Below, piece after piece: positions 47,612 through 58,773 of a DNA stretch of 64,000 nt (the stretch's first letter is position 1; the number at the start of each line of letters is the position of its first letter). The position numbers and the translations under genes were made by a program. The DNA is from MFD04580-c1 sp963702995. Its GTDB lineage: Bacteria; Planctomycetota; Phycisphaerae; Tepidisphaerales; Tepidisphaeraceae. The stretch lies in the NCBI GenBank assembly GCA_963702995.1, contig OY969783.1:4464001-4528000 (forward strand). Reading direction: 5' to 3'. The notes beneath the pieces are model-generated. The model was not told the origin of the DNA and did no database searches. It saw only the letters and a program-made list of their open reading frames with translations.

Positions 47612-48294
47612 CCGGCCAAAGGTGGCCTGACGGTGTGTTTAGCAGAATACCCGATCTTGGCCGGCGTTACATCGAAGGATGCGTCGGAGATGCCCGCGGC
47701 GGCGTGACGGCGGATAAGGCCCGTCCAGGCAGAATCCCCTCAACTTTGGCGCCCGCATCAGATGGGGTGTGGCTTTTTTCTGTGGTATCAAGCGGCGGGC
47801 GCCCAGTCCGATTGGGCGGGGGCGTTCCCGCTCGGGTGCCATACCCCCACGCTCGCGGGGGTATGGCATTGCCTCCCTGAGCCGACCCATTTCCAAACAA
47901 GAACGAGCATGCCCACGCAAACGTGGAGCATGGCGCCCCGCGTGACGTTCTCGGGTTCGAAGCGCGTACCGTAACGAAAGCCGGCCACGCCCATCAATTG
48001 AGATTCTCCGATTAATTTCTTGACCGTCGTGCGGCCGGCCTTATTTTGGTTCCCGTCCGCCGTGGGTCTGTGTTCGCATCCGCGCAGTGGGGACCCACGC
48101 CGGGACGCTTCTCGTCGCCACCAAGCGGCGGTGGGCACTCTCTCTTCCGGGCACGGCGCCTGTTCGGGCTGACACGCCTCCCCCCTCAACTGTCCCAGCC
48201 CTCCCACGCCAGATGGCGTGGCAGCGTTTCGGCATCGCATGCTGCCGCATGCCACCGCTGGCCATGTTGGCCCGCCTGGCTTGGAGTTCAGACT
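47612..48294. other. Gene-free region before the surface protein
   Basis: In 683 nt no gene is supported. A perfect 12-bp inverted repeat TGCCATACCCCC / GGGGGTATGGCA lies at 47837-47848 and 47857-47868. A TTGGAG ribosome binding site is 8 nt before the ATG at 48295. Riboswitch families I know (cyclic di-GMP, cobalamin) were not recognised, but a structured leader cannot be excluded. Confidence 0.45.
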
Positions 48295-51200
48295 ATGGGC
48301 CTCCGTTCGTCCCGCCATACCGCGGCCGCGTCGCGTCGTCTCTCATCCGGCTTGATCCGCACCGCTCGTCGCCAGCTCGGCCGCGCGGCCGGGGCGGCCG
48401 TCGAAGCGCTGGAGGCCCGGCGGCTCCTGACCACCTTCAATGCTGCCACGTCAACGCAGTTGATCAATGCCATCAACACCGCCAACGCCACGGCCGGCGC
48501 CGACACGATCGCGCTGTTCAACACGACCTACACGTTCTCGACGCCGGACAACTACTGGTATGGCCCTGATGCCCTGCCGGCGATCACCAGCGATATCACG
48601 ATCCAGGGGAACGGCGCGACGATCGCCCGCAGCAGCGCCGCCGGTACGCCGGCGTTCCGGCTCTTCTATGTCGCGGCGGGGACGGCGGCCGCCAGCCCGA
48701 CGCTTAGCGCCGGGACGCTGACGCTCCAGAACCTGACGCTGACCGGCGGCCTGGCCCAGGGCGGAGCGGGCGGGTCGGGCGCGGGCGGCGGCGCGGGCCT
48801 GGGCGGGGCCATCTTCAACCAGGGGGCTCTTTCGTTGAACGGCGTCACCGTGACGGCCAACACAGCGCAAGGCGGCGCCGGAGCCGCCAACCCGTCTCAT
48901 GACCCAGGGGGCGGCGGTGGGTTGGGAGGCACGGGCGGCACTGGGAGCAACGGCGGTGGCGGGGGTGGCGGGTTCTTTGGCAATGGCGGCAACGGTGCGA
49001 ATGGCGGCGGCGGCGGCGGGGGGTACTTCGGCAACGGGGGTGGTGGCAGAAACGGCGGTGGCGGCGGCGGCGGGGAGTCTGGCAACGGGAGCGTAGGGGG
49101 CAATGATGGCGGCGCGGGGGGTACGCCCAACTTTGGGACCGCCGGGTCGGAAGGCAACAATGGCCCCGGCGGCCCCGGCGGCCCCGGCGGTGACGGGGGC
49201 GGTGGTGGCGGCGGCGGCGTCGGCTTTAACGTCAATCCATTCATTGATGAAAGTGGTGGCATGGGCGGGCTCGGCGGCATCTTCGGAGGTGGCGGTGGCG
49301 CGGGTAGCTCCTCTGGCAACGCTCACGCCGACGGCGGTGGAGGTGGTTTCGGCGGCGGTGGAGGCGGAGGGGGTTCGTCGGGGTCTGGCAACGCCGGCGG
49401 CAACGGCGGTGTCGGGGGTGGCGGCGGTGGAAGCTACTTTTATGAAGGTACCGGCGGCGCGGGCGGGTTCGGCGGCGGGGGCGGCAGCGGCGGCGATGTC
49501 ACGCTCGGTTCGGGCGGGGTGGGCGGGTTCGGCGGAGGCGGGGGCGGCGGAACATCGGCGGGCGCCGGTGGGTTCGGCGGGGGGAGTGGGGCCGGCCTCC
49601 AGGGCGGCGGCGGCGCGGGCCTCGGGGGCGGCATTTTCTCCGATGGTGGCACCGTCAACATCGCCAACTCGACCTTCGCGAACGACACCGCCGCCGGCGG
49701 CACCGGCGCCAACGGCGGCAGCGGCTTCGGCGGCGCGGTCTTCAACTACAACGCTCGCGTCACGCTGACCGACTCGACCCTCGCGTCCAATACGGTCACC
49801 GCCGGGGCGGGCGGAAGCACGGCTTCGGCCGGCGGCGGCGGCTTCTACAACTACTCCGACGGCGACATCGGCAACGAGGCCTTCGTAAACTTGTCCGGTG
49901 TCATCCTCGCCCGCACCACAGGCGGCGACAGCGACTTTGCGCAATCGAGCGCCGGGAACGGTCTCGTGGCCGACGGATCCCTCGGGGCCAACCAAAACAT
50001 CGTTCAGAATAATGCGGGGTTCGTCTTGCCAGTCCGCAGTGTCAACCCTCTGTTGGCTCCCTTGGGCAATTACGGCGGCGTCACTCAGACACTCGCCCTT
50101 CTTCCCGGAAGCCCAGCGATCGACACGGGCAACGTCTACTTCGGTATCACCACCGACCAGCGGGGCGTTACCCGCCCTCAAGGCGCCGCTCCGGACCTGG
50201 GGGCCTATGAGAGCAAGGGGTTCACCGTCTCCGTCTCGTCCGGCGACAATCAGAGCACTCCGATCAACACCGCGTTCGCCAGCCCGCTGGCCGTGACCGT
50301 CACGGCCAACGACGCCGGCGCTCCCGTCAAGGGCGGCGTCATCACTTATACCGGCCCCACGAGCGGGGCCGGGGCGACCCTCTCCAGCTCCACGGCCACG
50401 GTTGCCGCCGACGGCTCGGCCAGCGTGACGGCGACGGCCAATGGCACGCAGGGCAGCTACACGGTCACGGCGGCCGCTGCCGGCGCCGCCAGCGCCGCCA
50501 CATTTCACCTGACGAATACGAAGCCCACCGAAGCTCCGAGCCTGGTGGTCACGACCGCTTCGGACGTGGTGGACAACACCGACGGCCTGACCAGCCTGCG
50601 CGAGGCGATCAACTACGCGAACACCTTCACCACGCCCGCCACGATCACCTTCGACCCGACCGTCTTCCCGGCGAACACGCTGACGGCGATCACCCTGGGC
50701 GGCACCGAACTTCCGCTCACCGACACCAAGGCCAAAGTGACGATCAGCGGCCTGGGCGCCGGCCGGATCGCGGTGACGGGGAACAACGCCAGCCGCGTCT
50801 TCAACGTGAGCGCGCAGGTTGCCGCCGAGATTGACGGCCTGACGATCACCGGCGGCAATGGCTTGTCCGGTAGCTTCGGGGGCGGAGTTTCCTCCAACGG
50901 CGACCTCACGCTCCAGAACGACGTGATTACGGGCAACACCGGTGGCACCGGCGGCGGCATTGGCGTGGCTTTTGGGGCGCTGACGGTTGTCAACTCGACC
51001 GTCAGCGGCAACAGTGCTGGCGAGGCCGCCGGCATCTACTCTCTGGGCGGAACGGTCCGCATCAGCAACTCCACAGTCAGCGGGAATGCGGCGACCAACA
51101 CGAGTGGCATTCGCCTGGACGCGGGCTACTCGAACGCCTCGTTGACCCTCATCAATTCGACCGTCAGCGGCAACACCGCCAGCGGCTCGACCGACTCCGC

Positions 51201-53508
51201 CATCCGCGTGGGCGCCTATAACGGTAACGCGGCGAGCGCCACGTTCACCGACGACACGATCAGCAACAACACCATGACCGGCGCCGGGACGGCCGGCGTG
51301 AACCTCGTTGTCGGCGACGCCAGCACGGTCACCGCCGCCCTCAACGGCACCATCGTTTCGGGGAACACGGCAAGCGGAGCGGAGGCCGATCTCTCCGGCA
51401 CGTTCAATACCGCCAGCGGCCACAACCTGATTGGCACCGGTGGGAATCTGACCAACGGCGTGAATGGCAACATCGTCGGCGTGAACAACCCCCTGCTCGC
51501 GCCGCTGGCGAATTACGGCGGCGCGACGCACACCCAGGCGCTGCTGCCCGGCAGCCCGGCCTTGGACGCCGGCGCCGCGTTCAACGATGCCGGCGGAAGG
51601 CCCATCACCGCCGACCAGCGCGGTGTCGGGCGGCCGCAGGGCGCTGCGCCCGACATCGGCGCGTTCGAGAGCCAGGGGTTTGTCGTCACCACCACCAATG
51701 GCGGCGGCACGCAGAGCACGACCCTCAACACCGCCTTCGCCAAGCCACTCTCGGTGAGCGTCAGCTCCAACGACTCGGGGCTGACTGACCTTACCGGCGG
51801 CGTGATCGCCTACACCGTCAACCCGGTGAGCGGCGCCGCGGCGACGCTTTCCAGCCCCACCGCGACGATCGCCGCCAACGGCTCGGCCAGCGTGACGGCG
51901 ACGGCCAACGGCACGGCCGGCAGCTACACCGTGACCGCCACGGCGGGCGTGGCGGCCGGGACATCGGCCACGTTCAACCTGACCAATTCGGACGTCATCA
52001 CCGGCTCGGCCGAGCCGACGCCGATCGCCGCCATCGAAGGCCAGGCGTTCACCAACAGCGAGGTCGCGACGTTCACCGGCCAGGGCACGCTGGCGAGCTA
52101 CTCGGCCACCATCACGTGGGGGGACGGCACCACGCCCTCCGCCGGGACCGTGACCGGCGGCAACGGCAGTTTCCGCGTGCTGGGCAGCCACACCTACGCC
52201 GAGGAAGGGGCCTACAACGTGTCGGTCGCCATCGCCGGCGGCAACGGCGCGACCGGCAGCGCGACCAGCTCGGCGAACGTCGCCGACGCCCCCATCAGCG
52301 GCACGGCTTCCACGACGGCCACGGCGACCGAAGCGGCCAACAGTGCGGTGACGCTCGGTTCGGTCACCGATCCGGCCGGGGATGAGCCGGCGGCCGACTA
52401 CACCGTCGCCATCAACTGGGGCGACGGCGCCAGCTCGGGCGGCACCCTCGTCCCCACCAGCGCCACCACGTTCGACGTCACCGGCAGCCACACGTACGCC
52501 AGACAGGGCGCTTACACCGCCAGCTACTTCGTGCGGGACGACGGGGGCCAGTCAACGCCGTTCATCAACGTCAACGTGGCCGTCGCCGACGCCCCGATCA
52601 CCGCCACGGGTAAGACCTTCGCCGGGACGGCCGGCGTGAATACCGGCACGGTCAAACTGGCGAACTTCACCGACGCCAACCCGGCGGCCACGCTCGGCGA
52701 GTTCTCGGCGACGATCAACTGGGGCGACGGCACGCCGCCCGTCGCCGGCACGGTCAGCGTGGACACGACCGGCGGGTACAAGGTCACCGGAAGCCACACC
52801 TACGCCGTTGTCGGCACCTACTACCCGAAGGTGACGATCAACGACACCGGCGGCGCGACGGCGATGGCCACCGCGACCGGCGTGATCAGCGGCAAGCTGA
52901 CGGCCAAGGCGGTGGCGTTCAGCGTGGTCGAAGGGGAGCCGTTCGGCACCAAGGCGGTCGCCGACTTCAGCAACGGCAACCCGGCGGCCGCCGCCGGCAA
53001 CTTCTCGGCGACGATCACCTGGGGCGACGGCTCCACGTCGGCCGGAACAATCGTCTCCGACGGCATGGGCGGGTTCTTCGTGAAGGGGTCGCACACCTAT
53101 CCCGACGAGGGGCCGTTCGCGGTGAAGGTTGCGATCAACGACAACACCAACGGCGCCTCGGCCAGCGCCAGCCAGACCGTGACCCCCGCCGACGCCCCGC
53201 TGGCCGGGACAGGCATGATGATGAGCGCGAAGGTGAACCAGAGCTTCGACCTGCCGATCGCGACGTTCGTAGACGCCGACCAGGTCAACAGCAACCCGCG
53301 GATCTACAACATCACCGTGAACTGGGGCGACGGCTCGGCGATCGCGATGGGGCGGGCCGTCTTCGTGAGCCCGACGCACTGGCAGGTCACGGCGACGCAC
53401 ATCTTCAAGGCCAGGAGCCCGGCCGCGGGCTATAAGGTGGTGATCGTGGTGAAGGACCTGGGCGGGGCGATGCCGATCACCATCAACAGCGTGGTGAAGG
53501 TGTCGTGA
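48295..53508 (+). CDS. Giant surface/adhesin-like protein with Gly-rich region, pectate-lyase-like repeats and PKD-type domains
   Basis: A 1737-residue protein. The N-terminus has VEALEARRLLTTFNA, the LExRxLL-type motif typical of large secreted planctomycete proteins. A beta-helix-like domain with an extreme Gly-rich part (about residues 155-450, GGGGGGFFGNGG-like) follows, with NSTFANDTA/NSTVSGNTA coils. Two choice-of-anchor-Q-like segments are seen (about 582-640 and 1065-1128: LLAPLGNYGGVTQTLALLPG, DQRGVTRPQGAAPDLGAYES), each followed by an Ig-like repeat. Residues beyond 1235 form about five PKD/Calx-beta-type repeats with the motif ITWGDGT...GSHTY. Start 48295 has a TTGGAG site. Role in adhesion or cell-cell contact is inferred. 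Confidence 0.85.
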   Translation: MGLRSSRHTAAASRRLSSGLIRTARRQLGRAAGAAVEALEARRLLTTFNAATSTQLINAINTANATAGADTIALFNTTYTFSTPDNYWYGPDALPAITSDITIQGNGATIARSSAAGTPAFRLFYVAAGTAAASPTLSAGTLTLQNLTLTGGLAQGGAGGSGAGGGAGLGGAIFNQGALSLNGVTVTANTAQGGAGAANPSHDPGGGGGLGGTGGTGSNGGGGGGGFFGNGGNGANGGGGGGGYFGNGGGGRNGGGGGGGESGNGSVGGNDGGAGGTPNFGTAGSEGNNGPGGPGGPGGDGGGGGGGGVGFNVNPFIDESGGMGGLGGIFGGGGGAGSSSGNAHADGGGGGFGGGGGGGGSSGSGNAGGNGGVGGGGGGSYFYEGTGGAGGFGGGGGSGGDVTLGSGGVGGFGGGGGGGTSAGAGGFGGGSGAGLQGGGGAGLGGGIFSDGGTVNIANSTFANDTAAGGTGANGGSGFGGAVFNYNARVTLTDSTLASNTVTAGAGGSTASAGGGGFYNYSDGDIGNEAFVNLSGVILARTTGGDSDFAQSSAGNGLVADGSLGANQNIVQNNAGFVLPVRSVNPLLAPLGNYGGVTQTLALLPGSPAIDTGNVYFGITTDQRGVTRPQGAAPDLGAYESKGFTVSVSSGDNQSTPINTAFASPLAVTVTANDAGAPVKGGVITYTGPTSGAGATLSSSTATVAADGSASVTATANGTQGSYTVTAAAAGAASAATFHLTNTKPTEAPSLVVTTASDVVDNTDGLTSLREAINYANTFTTPATITFDPTVFPANTLTAITLGGTELPLTDTKAKVTISGLGAGRIAVTGNNASRVFNVSAQVAAEIDGLTITGGNGLSGSFGGGVSSNGDLTLQNDVITGNTGGTGGGIGVAFGALTVVNSTVSGNSAGEAAGIYSLGGTVRISNSTVSGNAATNTSGIRLDAGYSNASLTLINSTVSGNTASGSTDSAIRVGAYNGNAASATFTDDTISNNTMTGAGTAGVNLVVGDASTVTAALNGTIVSGNTASGAEADLSGTFNTASGHNLIGTGGNLTNGVNGNIVGVNNPLLAPLANYGGATHTQALLPGSPALDAGAAFNDAGGRPITADQRGVGRPQGAAPDIGAFESQGFVVTTTNGGGTQSTTLNTAFAKPLSVSVSSNDSGLTDLTGGVIAYTVNPVSGAAATLSSPTATIAANGSASVTATANGTAGSYTVTATAGVAAGTSATFNLTNSDVITGSAEPTPIAAIEGQAFTNSEVATFTGQGTLASYSATITWGDGTTPSAGTVTGGNGSFRVLGSHTYAEEGAYNVSVAIAGGNGATGSATSSANVADAPISGTASTTATATEAANSAVTLGSVTDPAGDEPAADYTVAINWGDGASSGGTLVPTSATTFDVTGSHTYARQGAYTASYFVRDDGGQSTPFINVNVAVADAPITATGKTFAGTAGVNTGTVKLANFTDANPAATLGEFSATINWGDGTPPVAGTVSVDTTGGYKVTGSHTYAVVGTYYPKVTINDTGGATAMATATGVISGKLTAKAVAFSVVEGEPFGTKAVADFSNGNPAAAAGNFSATITWGDGSTSAGTIVSDGMGGFFVKGSHTYPDEGPFAVKVAINDNTNGASASASQTVTPADAPLAGTGMMMSAKVNQSFDLPIATFVDADQVNSNPRIYNITVNWGDGSAIAMGRAVFVSPTHWQVTATHIFKARSPAAGYKVVIVVKDLGGAMPITINSVVKVS

Positions 53509-54197
53509 GTGCGCGGCTCGGAGGTGACCAACAGGGTCGGGTGAGTTTCCCGGCGCCGTCGTTCACCTAGATCAAAGCGGCCGAGATAAGTCAGCAGCCT
53601 CAGCGGACAGTTTCTCTACGTTTTGGGCGTATACCCGTGGATCAGCTCGCATTCGAATCTCGGCCTTGCGGATCTAGAGTCGTCAGGATTCTGAATCCTG
53701 TGCGACGCTCCTCGCCAAGAGCGACAAAGAGCCCGTTGAGCTCGGTTTGCGGCTGCTGTGTCCCCTTTCGGGGGCGGAGCGGGCCCGATAACGGGACGCT
53801 GCGAATAATTGGCTCATCATTCCTCTGCCGTCAGGATGCTGCTACAATCCTCACCCCGCAACGACCACTTTTCCGATGAGGTTGAGGTCTTTTGCGGTGC
53901 GTTCGCTTTTTCTGCATCGGCCTCGCCGGCCCCGCAAATCCCGGCGTGGGCGGAGATCCGCCCGTTTAGGCCAAGAGTCCCCTCACGGGGCGGTTTCAAC
54001 AGCGTCTCCTGCGGCCACCATGGCGCGGACGGGTTGGCCCTTACGGGCTGGCACGAGTCTGCCCCGGCTGTAAGCCACGCTGGGAGCTGAGAGCGAAATC
54101 ACGACAGTTCCCGAATCGGCCCCGGAGTTTCTCCGCGGGCGATTTGTCGGTGTCGTCGATTTCGTAGACAGGCTCCGCCGCTCGAAGGATCGACTGT
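53509..54197. other. Gene-free region after the surface protein
   Basis: About 690 nt with no supported gene. Noted are a perfect 8-bp inverted repeat CAGGATTC-T-GAATCCTG at 53684-53700 inside a longer hairpin, and a TACAAT box at about 53842. An AAGGA ribosome binding site is near 54187 for the next gene. Short open frames show no protein signature. Confidence 0.45.
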
Positions 54198-57100
54198 ATG
54201 GGAATCGACCCGCGTTTTCTCGCGTCGTCCGGGCGCGAAGTGTTCACCGGCAATGAACTTCTGATCAAAGGCGCCCTGGAGACGGAAGGGGGCGTCCACC
54301 TCCTCACCGGCTACCCGGGCTCGCCTGTCGCAGGCTTTTTTGACTGCCTGGGAGATATCCGCGACCTTCTCGTCAAGAACGGTGTTCGTGCGTTCCAGGC
54401 CAACAATGAGGCGCTGGGCGCCGCGGCGATGAACGGCTCGCAGATGGTGGCCTGTCGCGCCATTTGCACGATGAAATCGGTCGGCGTCCACGTGGCGGCC
54501 GACGCCTTGGCGATCGGCAACCTCTCCGGCGCCCACCCCGACGGTGGCGCCATCCTCATCAGCGGCGAAGACCCCTGGTGCGATAGCACGCAGGTGCCCG
54601 CCGACAGCCGCTTCATCTTCGAGCACCTCCGCATGCCCGTGGTCGAGCCGGGCGATATCCAGCAAGTCAAAGACTGGATCAACCTCAGCTTCAAGCTTAG
54701 CCAAGCGTCGGGGCTGTACATCGGCTACATCGTGACGACCGCCCATGCCGACGGCGGCGGGTCCGTGGAGTGCCGGCCGAACCAGTTCCCCGAGCTGAAC
54801 ACGAATCAGAAGACGACGCTCGACACCGCGCAGATCGACCTCGGCCGCGTGCTCCTGCCCCCGCGGACGTGGCAGCGCGAGCTGGGCATTGATGAGCGAT
54901 TCGCCCGCATCATGAAGCGGGCCCGCGAGCTGGGCATCAATCGCATTCTGCCCGCGACGCGCGGCGGGTCGGCCGTGCCTGATGCGGCCCCCGCGCCGCT
55001 CGGCTTCATCGTGACCGGCATGGCCGGGCCGTACCTTCAGCATGTGCTGTCGGACATCGGGCTGGCGGGGCACTTTCCGATCCTGCGGATGGGGTTGAGC
55101 TACCCGGCCGACGTGAAGCTGGTCGCGGAGTTCTCGGCGCTGTGCCGGTCGATGATCGTCATCGAAGAGCGTCGCAGCTTCCTCGAGAAGAACATTCGGG
55201 ACGCTTCGTTCCGCTACCTGTCGCACGAAGTCGCGTCCGACGTGGCGAGCCGCCTCTTCGGCAAGCAGTTCCCGCGACGGGCCAATGCCGCGGCGGGCGT
55301 GCCGGTCGTCGCGGCGTCCGAAAGCCGCGTCGGCGCGGATCAAAATCTCGTCGATGGCATCCCCGATACGCGCGGCCTGAACACCTCCGTGCTGGCGCAG
55401 AAGCTGATCCCGCTGATCAAGGCGACGGAAGAGATCCCCGCGGAGCTGCGCAACGGCCGCCTGACGGCCGAGCTGGACCGGCTCCGCAAGGCGAGCAAGC
55501 CGCAGCTCAAGGTGCTGGCGGCGACAGGGGAGAAGATCGTCGCCCGCACGCCAACGTTCTGCCCCGGGTGCCCGCATCGCGATTCGTCGTCCACGCTGCT
55601 GGAGCTTCGGAAGAACTTCGCCGATCCGGAGTACATGAAGCGGCATCACGGCCGCGGCCCGGTGGACATGGTCGCCCACGGCGACACCGGCTGCTACACG
55701 ATGCTGATGTTCGCGCCGACCGAACAGCTCATGCACAACTACAGCGGCATGGGGCTGGGCGCCGGTACCGGCAGCGGGATCGACCCGTTCATCACGAACA
55801 AGCAGATCGTCTTCATGGGGGATGGCACGTTCTTCCATTCCGGGCGCTGGCCATCTCCAACGCGATCAAGGCGGGGCAGGACCTGACGTTCATCATCCTG
55901 GAGAACGGCACCACCGCCATGACCGGCCACCAGGAGCACGCCGGCACCGAGATCGACGTGCTGGGCAATCGCTCCTATATCCAGAATATTGAAGACGTCG
56001 TCCGCGGGATGACCGGCAGCAGCCCGCTTACGGTGGTGAAGCTGTCGCCGGAGGACCGCGTCGCCTACCGCAACGTGCTGGAGAAGACGATCCTGGCCGA
56101 CGGGGTGAAGGTGGTGATCGCCGACAAGGAGTGCGGCATCACCCACCAGCGCACGGTGCTGAAGGAAGAGCGCAAGACGATCAAGAAGCATGGCTATCTC
56201 CCGACCAAGACGCACATGAACGTCACGCCGGAGGTGTGCGAGAATTGCCTCGAATGCACCAAGGCGACGGCCTGCCCCGGGCTCACGACGATCGACACGG
56301 ACTACGGCCGCAAGATCGACACCGACCTGACCTGGTGTGTGAACGACGGCGCTTGCGAACGCGTCCGCGTCAGCAACGACGTCGCGACGGCCGTCAAGCC
56401 CTGCCCGAGCTTCGAGCAGGTGACGATCGTTCGGCGGTCCCGCAAGCGCTACACGCTCCCGCATATGGGCCTGGACAAGCTCCCCGAGCCGACGCCGGTC
56501 CATCGCCTGGATCGGGTGGGCGACGCGTGGCGGGCGCATCTGTCGGGCGTCGGCGGGATGGGCATCGGCGTGGTGAACGCGATCCTCGTCCGGGCGGGGC
56601 ACAAGGAGGGGTATCGCGTCCTCTTCCAGGACAAGAAGGGCCTGGCCATCCGCAACGGCGGTGTTTACAGCCAGATCTCCTTCGTCCGCGATCGCGAGCC
56701 GGGTGACGCCGTCGAAGGCGACGCGCCCGCGCCCGAGGGGCAGACGACCGGCAATATCCCCTACGGCAAGTGCGACCTGCTGCTCGGCATCGACATCCTC
56801 GAGGCCGCCCGCGCCATCGACCCGCGCGAGCAGTTCCGGGTCGCCTCGACGGAGCGGACGTGCGCGGTGCTCAATACCTACCGGCAGCCGACGGTGTACG
56901 GCCTGCTCGGCCGCGAAGACTTCGACCCCGAGGCGCTGCGGCAGCAGATCATCGAGCACTGCCGGCCGGACCACAGCTTTGCGAAGAACCTTAGCGAACT
57001 GTGCGAGCAGCGGCTGGGCTCCAAGCTTTACGCGAACATCATGATGCTGGGCCTGGCTTACCAGTTGGGCGTGATCCCGGTTTCGGCCCACAGCATCGCC

Positions 57101-58021
57101 TGGGCGATCAAGGACACGATCCGGCGCGATCACCGCAAGAACCTCAAGGCGTTCAACATTGGCCGAAAGCTTGCCCTGGAGCCGCGGGCGCTTCCGAACA
57201 AGCCTGCCCCCGTGACGTGGGAGCAGTTGGTCACGAACAAGAGCCGCATCCTCCGCAAGAGCAGCCGCGGCGGCCGCACCCATGCCGACGCCTTCGAGAA
57301 GCTCGTCCGCAGCGCCATGAAATCGATGCGCGAGCTGCCCGCCTCGGCCATGTACGACCTGGCCATGCGGATCTACGACCTGACGCAGTACCAGGACATC
57401 GCCCTGGCCCGAACGTACATGGAGACGATCCGCAAGGTCTATCGCCTGGACGCGGCCGATCGCAAGTACGCCGCGACGATCGCCGCCATCTGGAACCTGG
57501 CGAAGGTGATGCTGATCAAGGATGAGCCGTACGTCGCCTACCTCCTGACCCGCTACGAAAAAAAGCAGCGCGACATCGCGAAGTACGGCGTTGATGTGAG
57601 CAACGGCGACCGGATCATCTACCGCCACCACACCAGCCCGGAATTCAACATCGGGCCGTACCGCATCCGGATGAAGATCACCACCCGGGACTGGCACCTG
57701 AAGCTGGTCCGCCGGATGAAGTGGTGGCGGAAGCTGCCGGGCTGGCACCAGCGCGAAGTTGGCTTCCGGGACTGGTACATGGCACTCTTCGACCGGGTCG
57801 ATCTCTCCCCGGGCGGTGACTACGCGCAAGCGGTCCGGATCCTATCGTGCCCGGAAGAGGTGACCGGTTACCGGGAAGTGCGCTACCCCAAGCAGGATGC
57901 CGTCCGACAGCGGGTCGAGCAGGAGCTGAACCAGCCGCCCCAGGGGCCGAAGCTGGAAGTTGACTTCCGCCGGGACGTGCTCGACGGGTTCCGCTCGACG
58001 GTGGCCTCGACGCGCGCGTGA
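54198..58021 (+). CDS. Indolepyruvate ferredoxin oxidoreductase, fused large form (frameshift near 55843)
   Basis: The enzyme oxidatively decarboxylates aryl- or branched 2-oxo acids to acyl-CoA with TPP and Fe-S clusters. N-terminal pyrimidine domain: VFTGNELLIKGALETEGGVH, TGYPGSPVAG. TPP domain: TPTFCPGCPHRDSSSTLLEL, VDMVAHGDTGCYTMLM, GMGLGAGTGSGI and FMGDGTFFHSG. One missing G at 55842-55844 then leads into ALAISNAIKAGQDLTFIILE. A ferredoxin-like part CENCLECTKATACPG and WCVNDGAC...KPCPS follows. The gamma domain begins HLSGVGGMGIGVVNAILVRA, then an unusually long C-terminal extension of about 350 residues. Total 1274 residues. It is a single-chain alpha/beta/gamma form, known in proteobacteria and planctomycetes. 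A terminator follows at 58048. Confidence 0.88.
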
Positions 58022-58047
58022 GGTGAGGCGCCAGGGGGATCGACGGC

Positions 58048-58083
58048 GGGCTTTCGATGACTCGGTTGAGTCATCGAAAGCCC
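58048..58083. terminator. Bidirectional hairpin terminator
   Basis: A perfect 16-bp stem GGGCTTTCGATGACTC / GAGTCATCGAAAGCCC with a GGTT loop, between the convergent oxidoreductase and idi genes. Confidence 0.75.
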
Positions 58084-58137
58084 GTTCGCGTTTCGCGGTC
58101 GGGATTTTGGCCGCCGTCGGGTCGAACGGCGGCCGCT

Positions 58138-58773
58138 CTATCGACTCATCGATTCAATGACCTGATCGAGGGCGATCTTGAACCAGGGCGAATAGCATTG
58201 CGGGCGGGAGCGGACATCGGCGAGAAGGTCAGCGGGGGTGATCCATTTCCAACCCTGAATCTCCGCGGGGTTGGGGCGGGGGTCGCCGTTGAACTGGCCG
58301 AGGAAGACGTGGTCGAATTCGTGCTCGGTCAGGCCGCTGGCAGGGTCGAGCGCGCGGTAGACGAAGCTGAATGCTTCGGCGAGGTCGGCTTCGAGCCCGA
58401 ACTCGTACTTCAGACGTTCCCGTGCGGCGGCGGCCGTGTCGTCGGCCTGGTCGGTGCGGGGGTGGCTGCAGCAGGCGTTGGTCCAGAGCCCGCCGAAGTG
58501 ATACTTCGCCATGCTCCGCTGCTGGAGCAGCATCTCGCCGTTGCGATTGAAGATAAAGACCGAAAAAGCCCGGTGCAGGCGGCCGCCGTCCTGATGGGCG
58601 GCGAGCTTGCCCATTGATCCGATGGGACGGTCCGATTCGTCCACGAGGATGATCAGGGGCTCGTCCGCGGCGCCCCTTGAGCCGCCGCCCGTGCCCGGGA
58701 GGGCAATTGCGACTTCGGGCCGATCGGTTCGACCCGGACCGCTTCGCGTCGGGTTTGCCGTGGGATGGGTCAT
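58138..58773 (-). CDS. idi: Isopentenyl-diphosphate delta-isomerase, type 1
   Basis: Idi converts IPP to DMAPP for isoprenoid synthesis. A Nudix-fold enzyme: LHRAFSVFIFNRNGEMLLQQ, the catalytic Cys in TNACCSHPR, AAARERLKYEFGLEADLAEA (Nudix-like helix), and the active Glu in GLTEHEFDHVFLGQF, ending with WFKIALDQVIESM. ATG 58773 gives 211 residues. The N-terminal 40 residues are Pro/Gly-rich and poorly conserved, so the true start may be internal. The open frame upstream overlaps the HAD gene and is not conserved. Confidence 0.92.
   Translation of the reverse strand: MTHPTANPTRSGPGRTDRPEVAIALPGTGGGSRGAADEPLIILVDESDRPIGSMGKLAAHQDGGRLHRAFSVFIFNRNGEMLLQQRSMAKYHFGGLWTNACCSHPRTDQADDTAAAARERLKYEFGLEADLAEAFSFVYRALDPASGLTEHEFDHVFLGQFNGDPRPNPAEIQGWKWITPADLLADVRSRPQCYSPWFKIALDQVIESMSR

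Noticed and set aside
48451..52491. A 1346-codon open frame on the minus strand opposite the surface protein, and similar 300-500-codon antisense frames at 13377-14645, 24626-26140 and 55739-57829
   Set aside because: They lie wholly opposite genes with clear families, are Arg/Gly/Ala-rich and show no motifs. They result from high third-position GC.
53580..53665. Possible tRNA: 7-bp complementary ends GCCGAGA/TCTCGGC with TTCGAAT near the 3' end
   Set aside because: The TTCGAAT loop overlaps the putative acceptor strand, the T-stem does not pair and no anticodon arm can be drawn.
53637..54090. Short open frames between the surface protein and the oxidoreductase
   Set aside because: No ribosome binding sites, no conserved motifs and many rare-looking residues; treated as non-coding.
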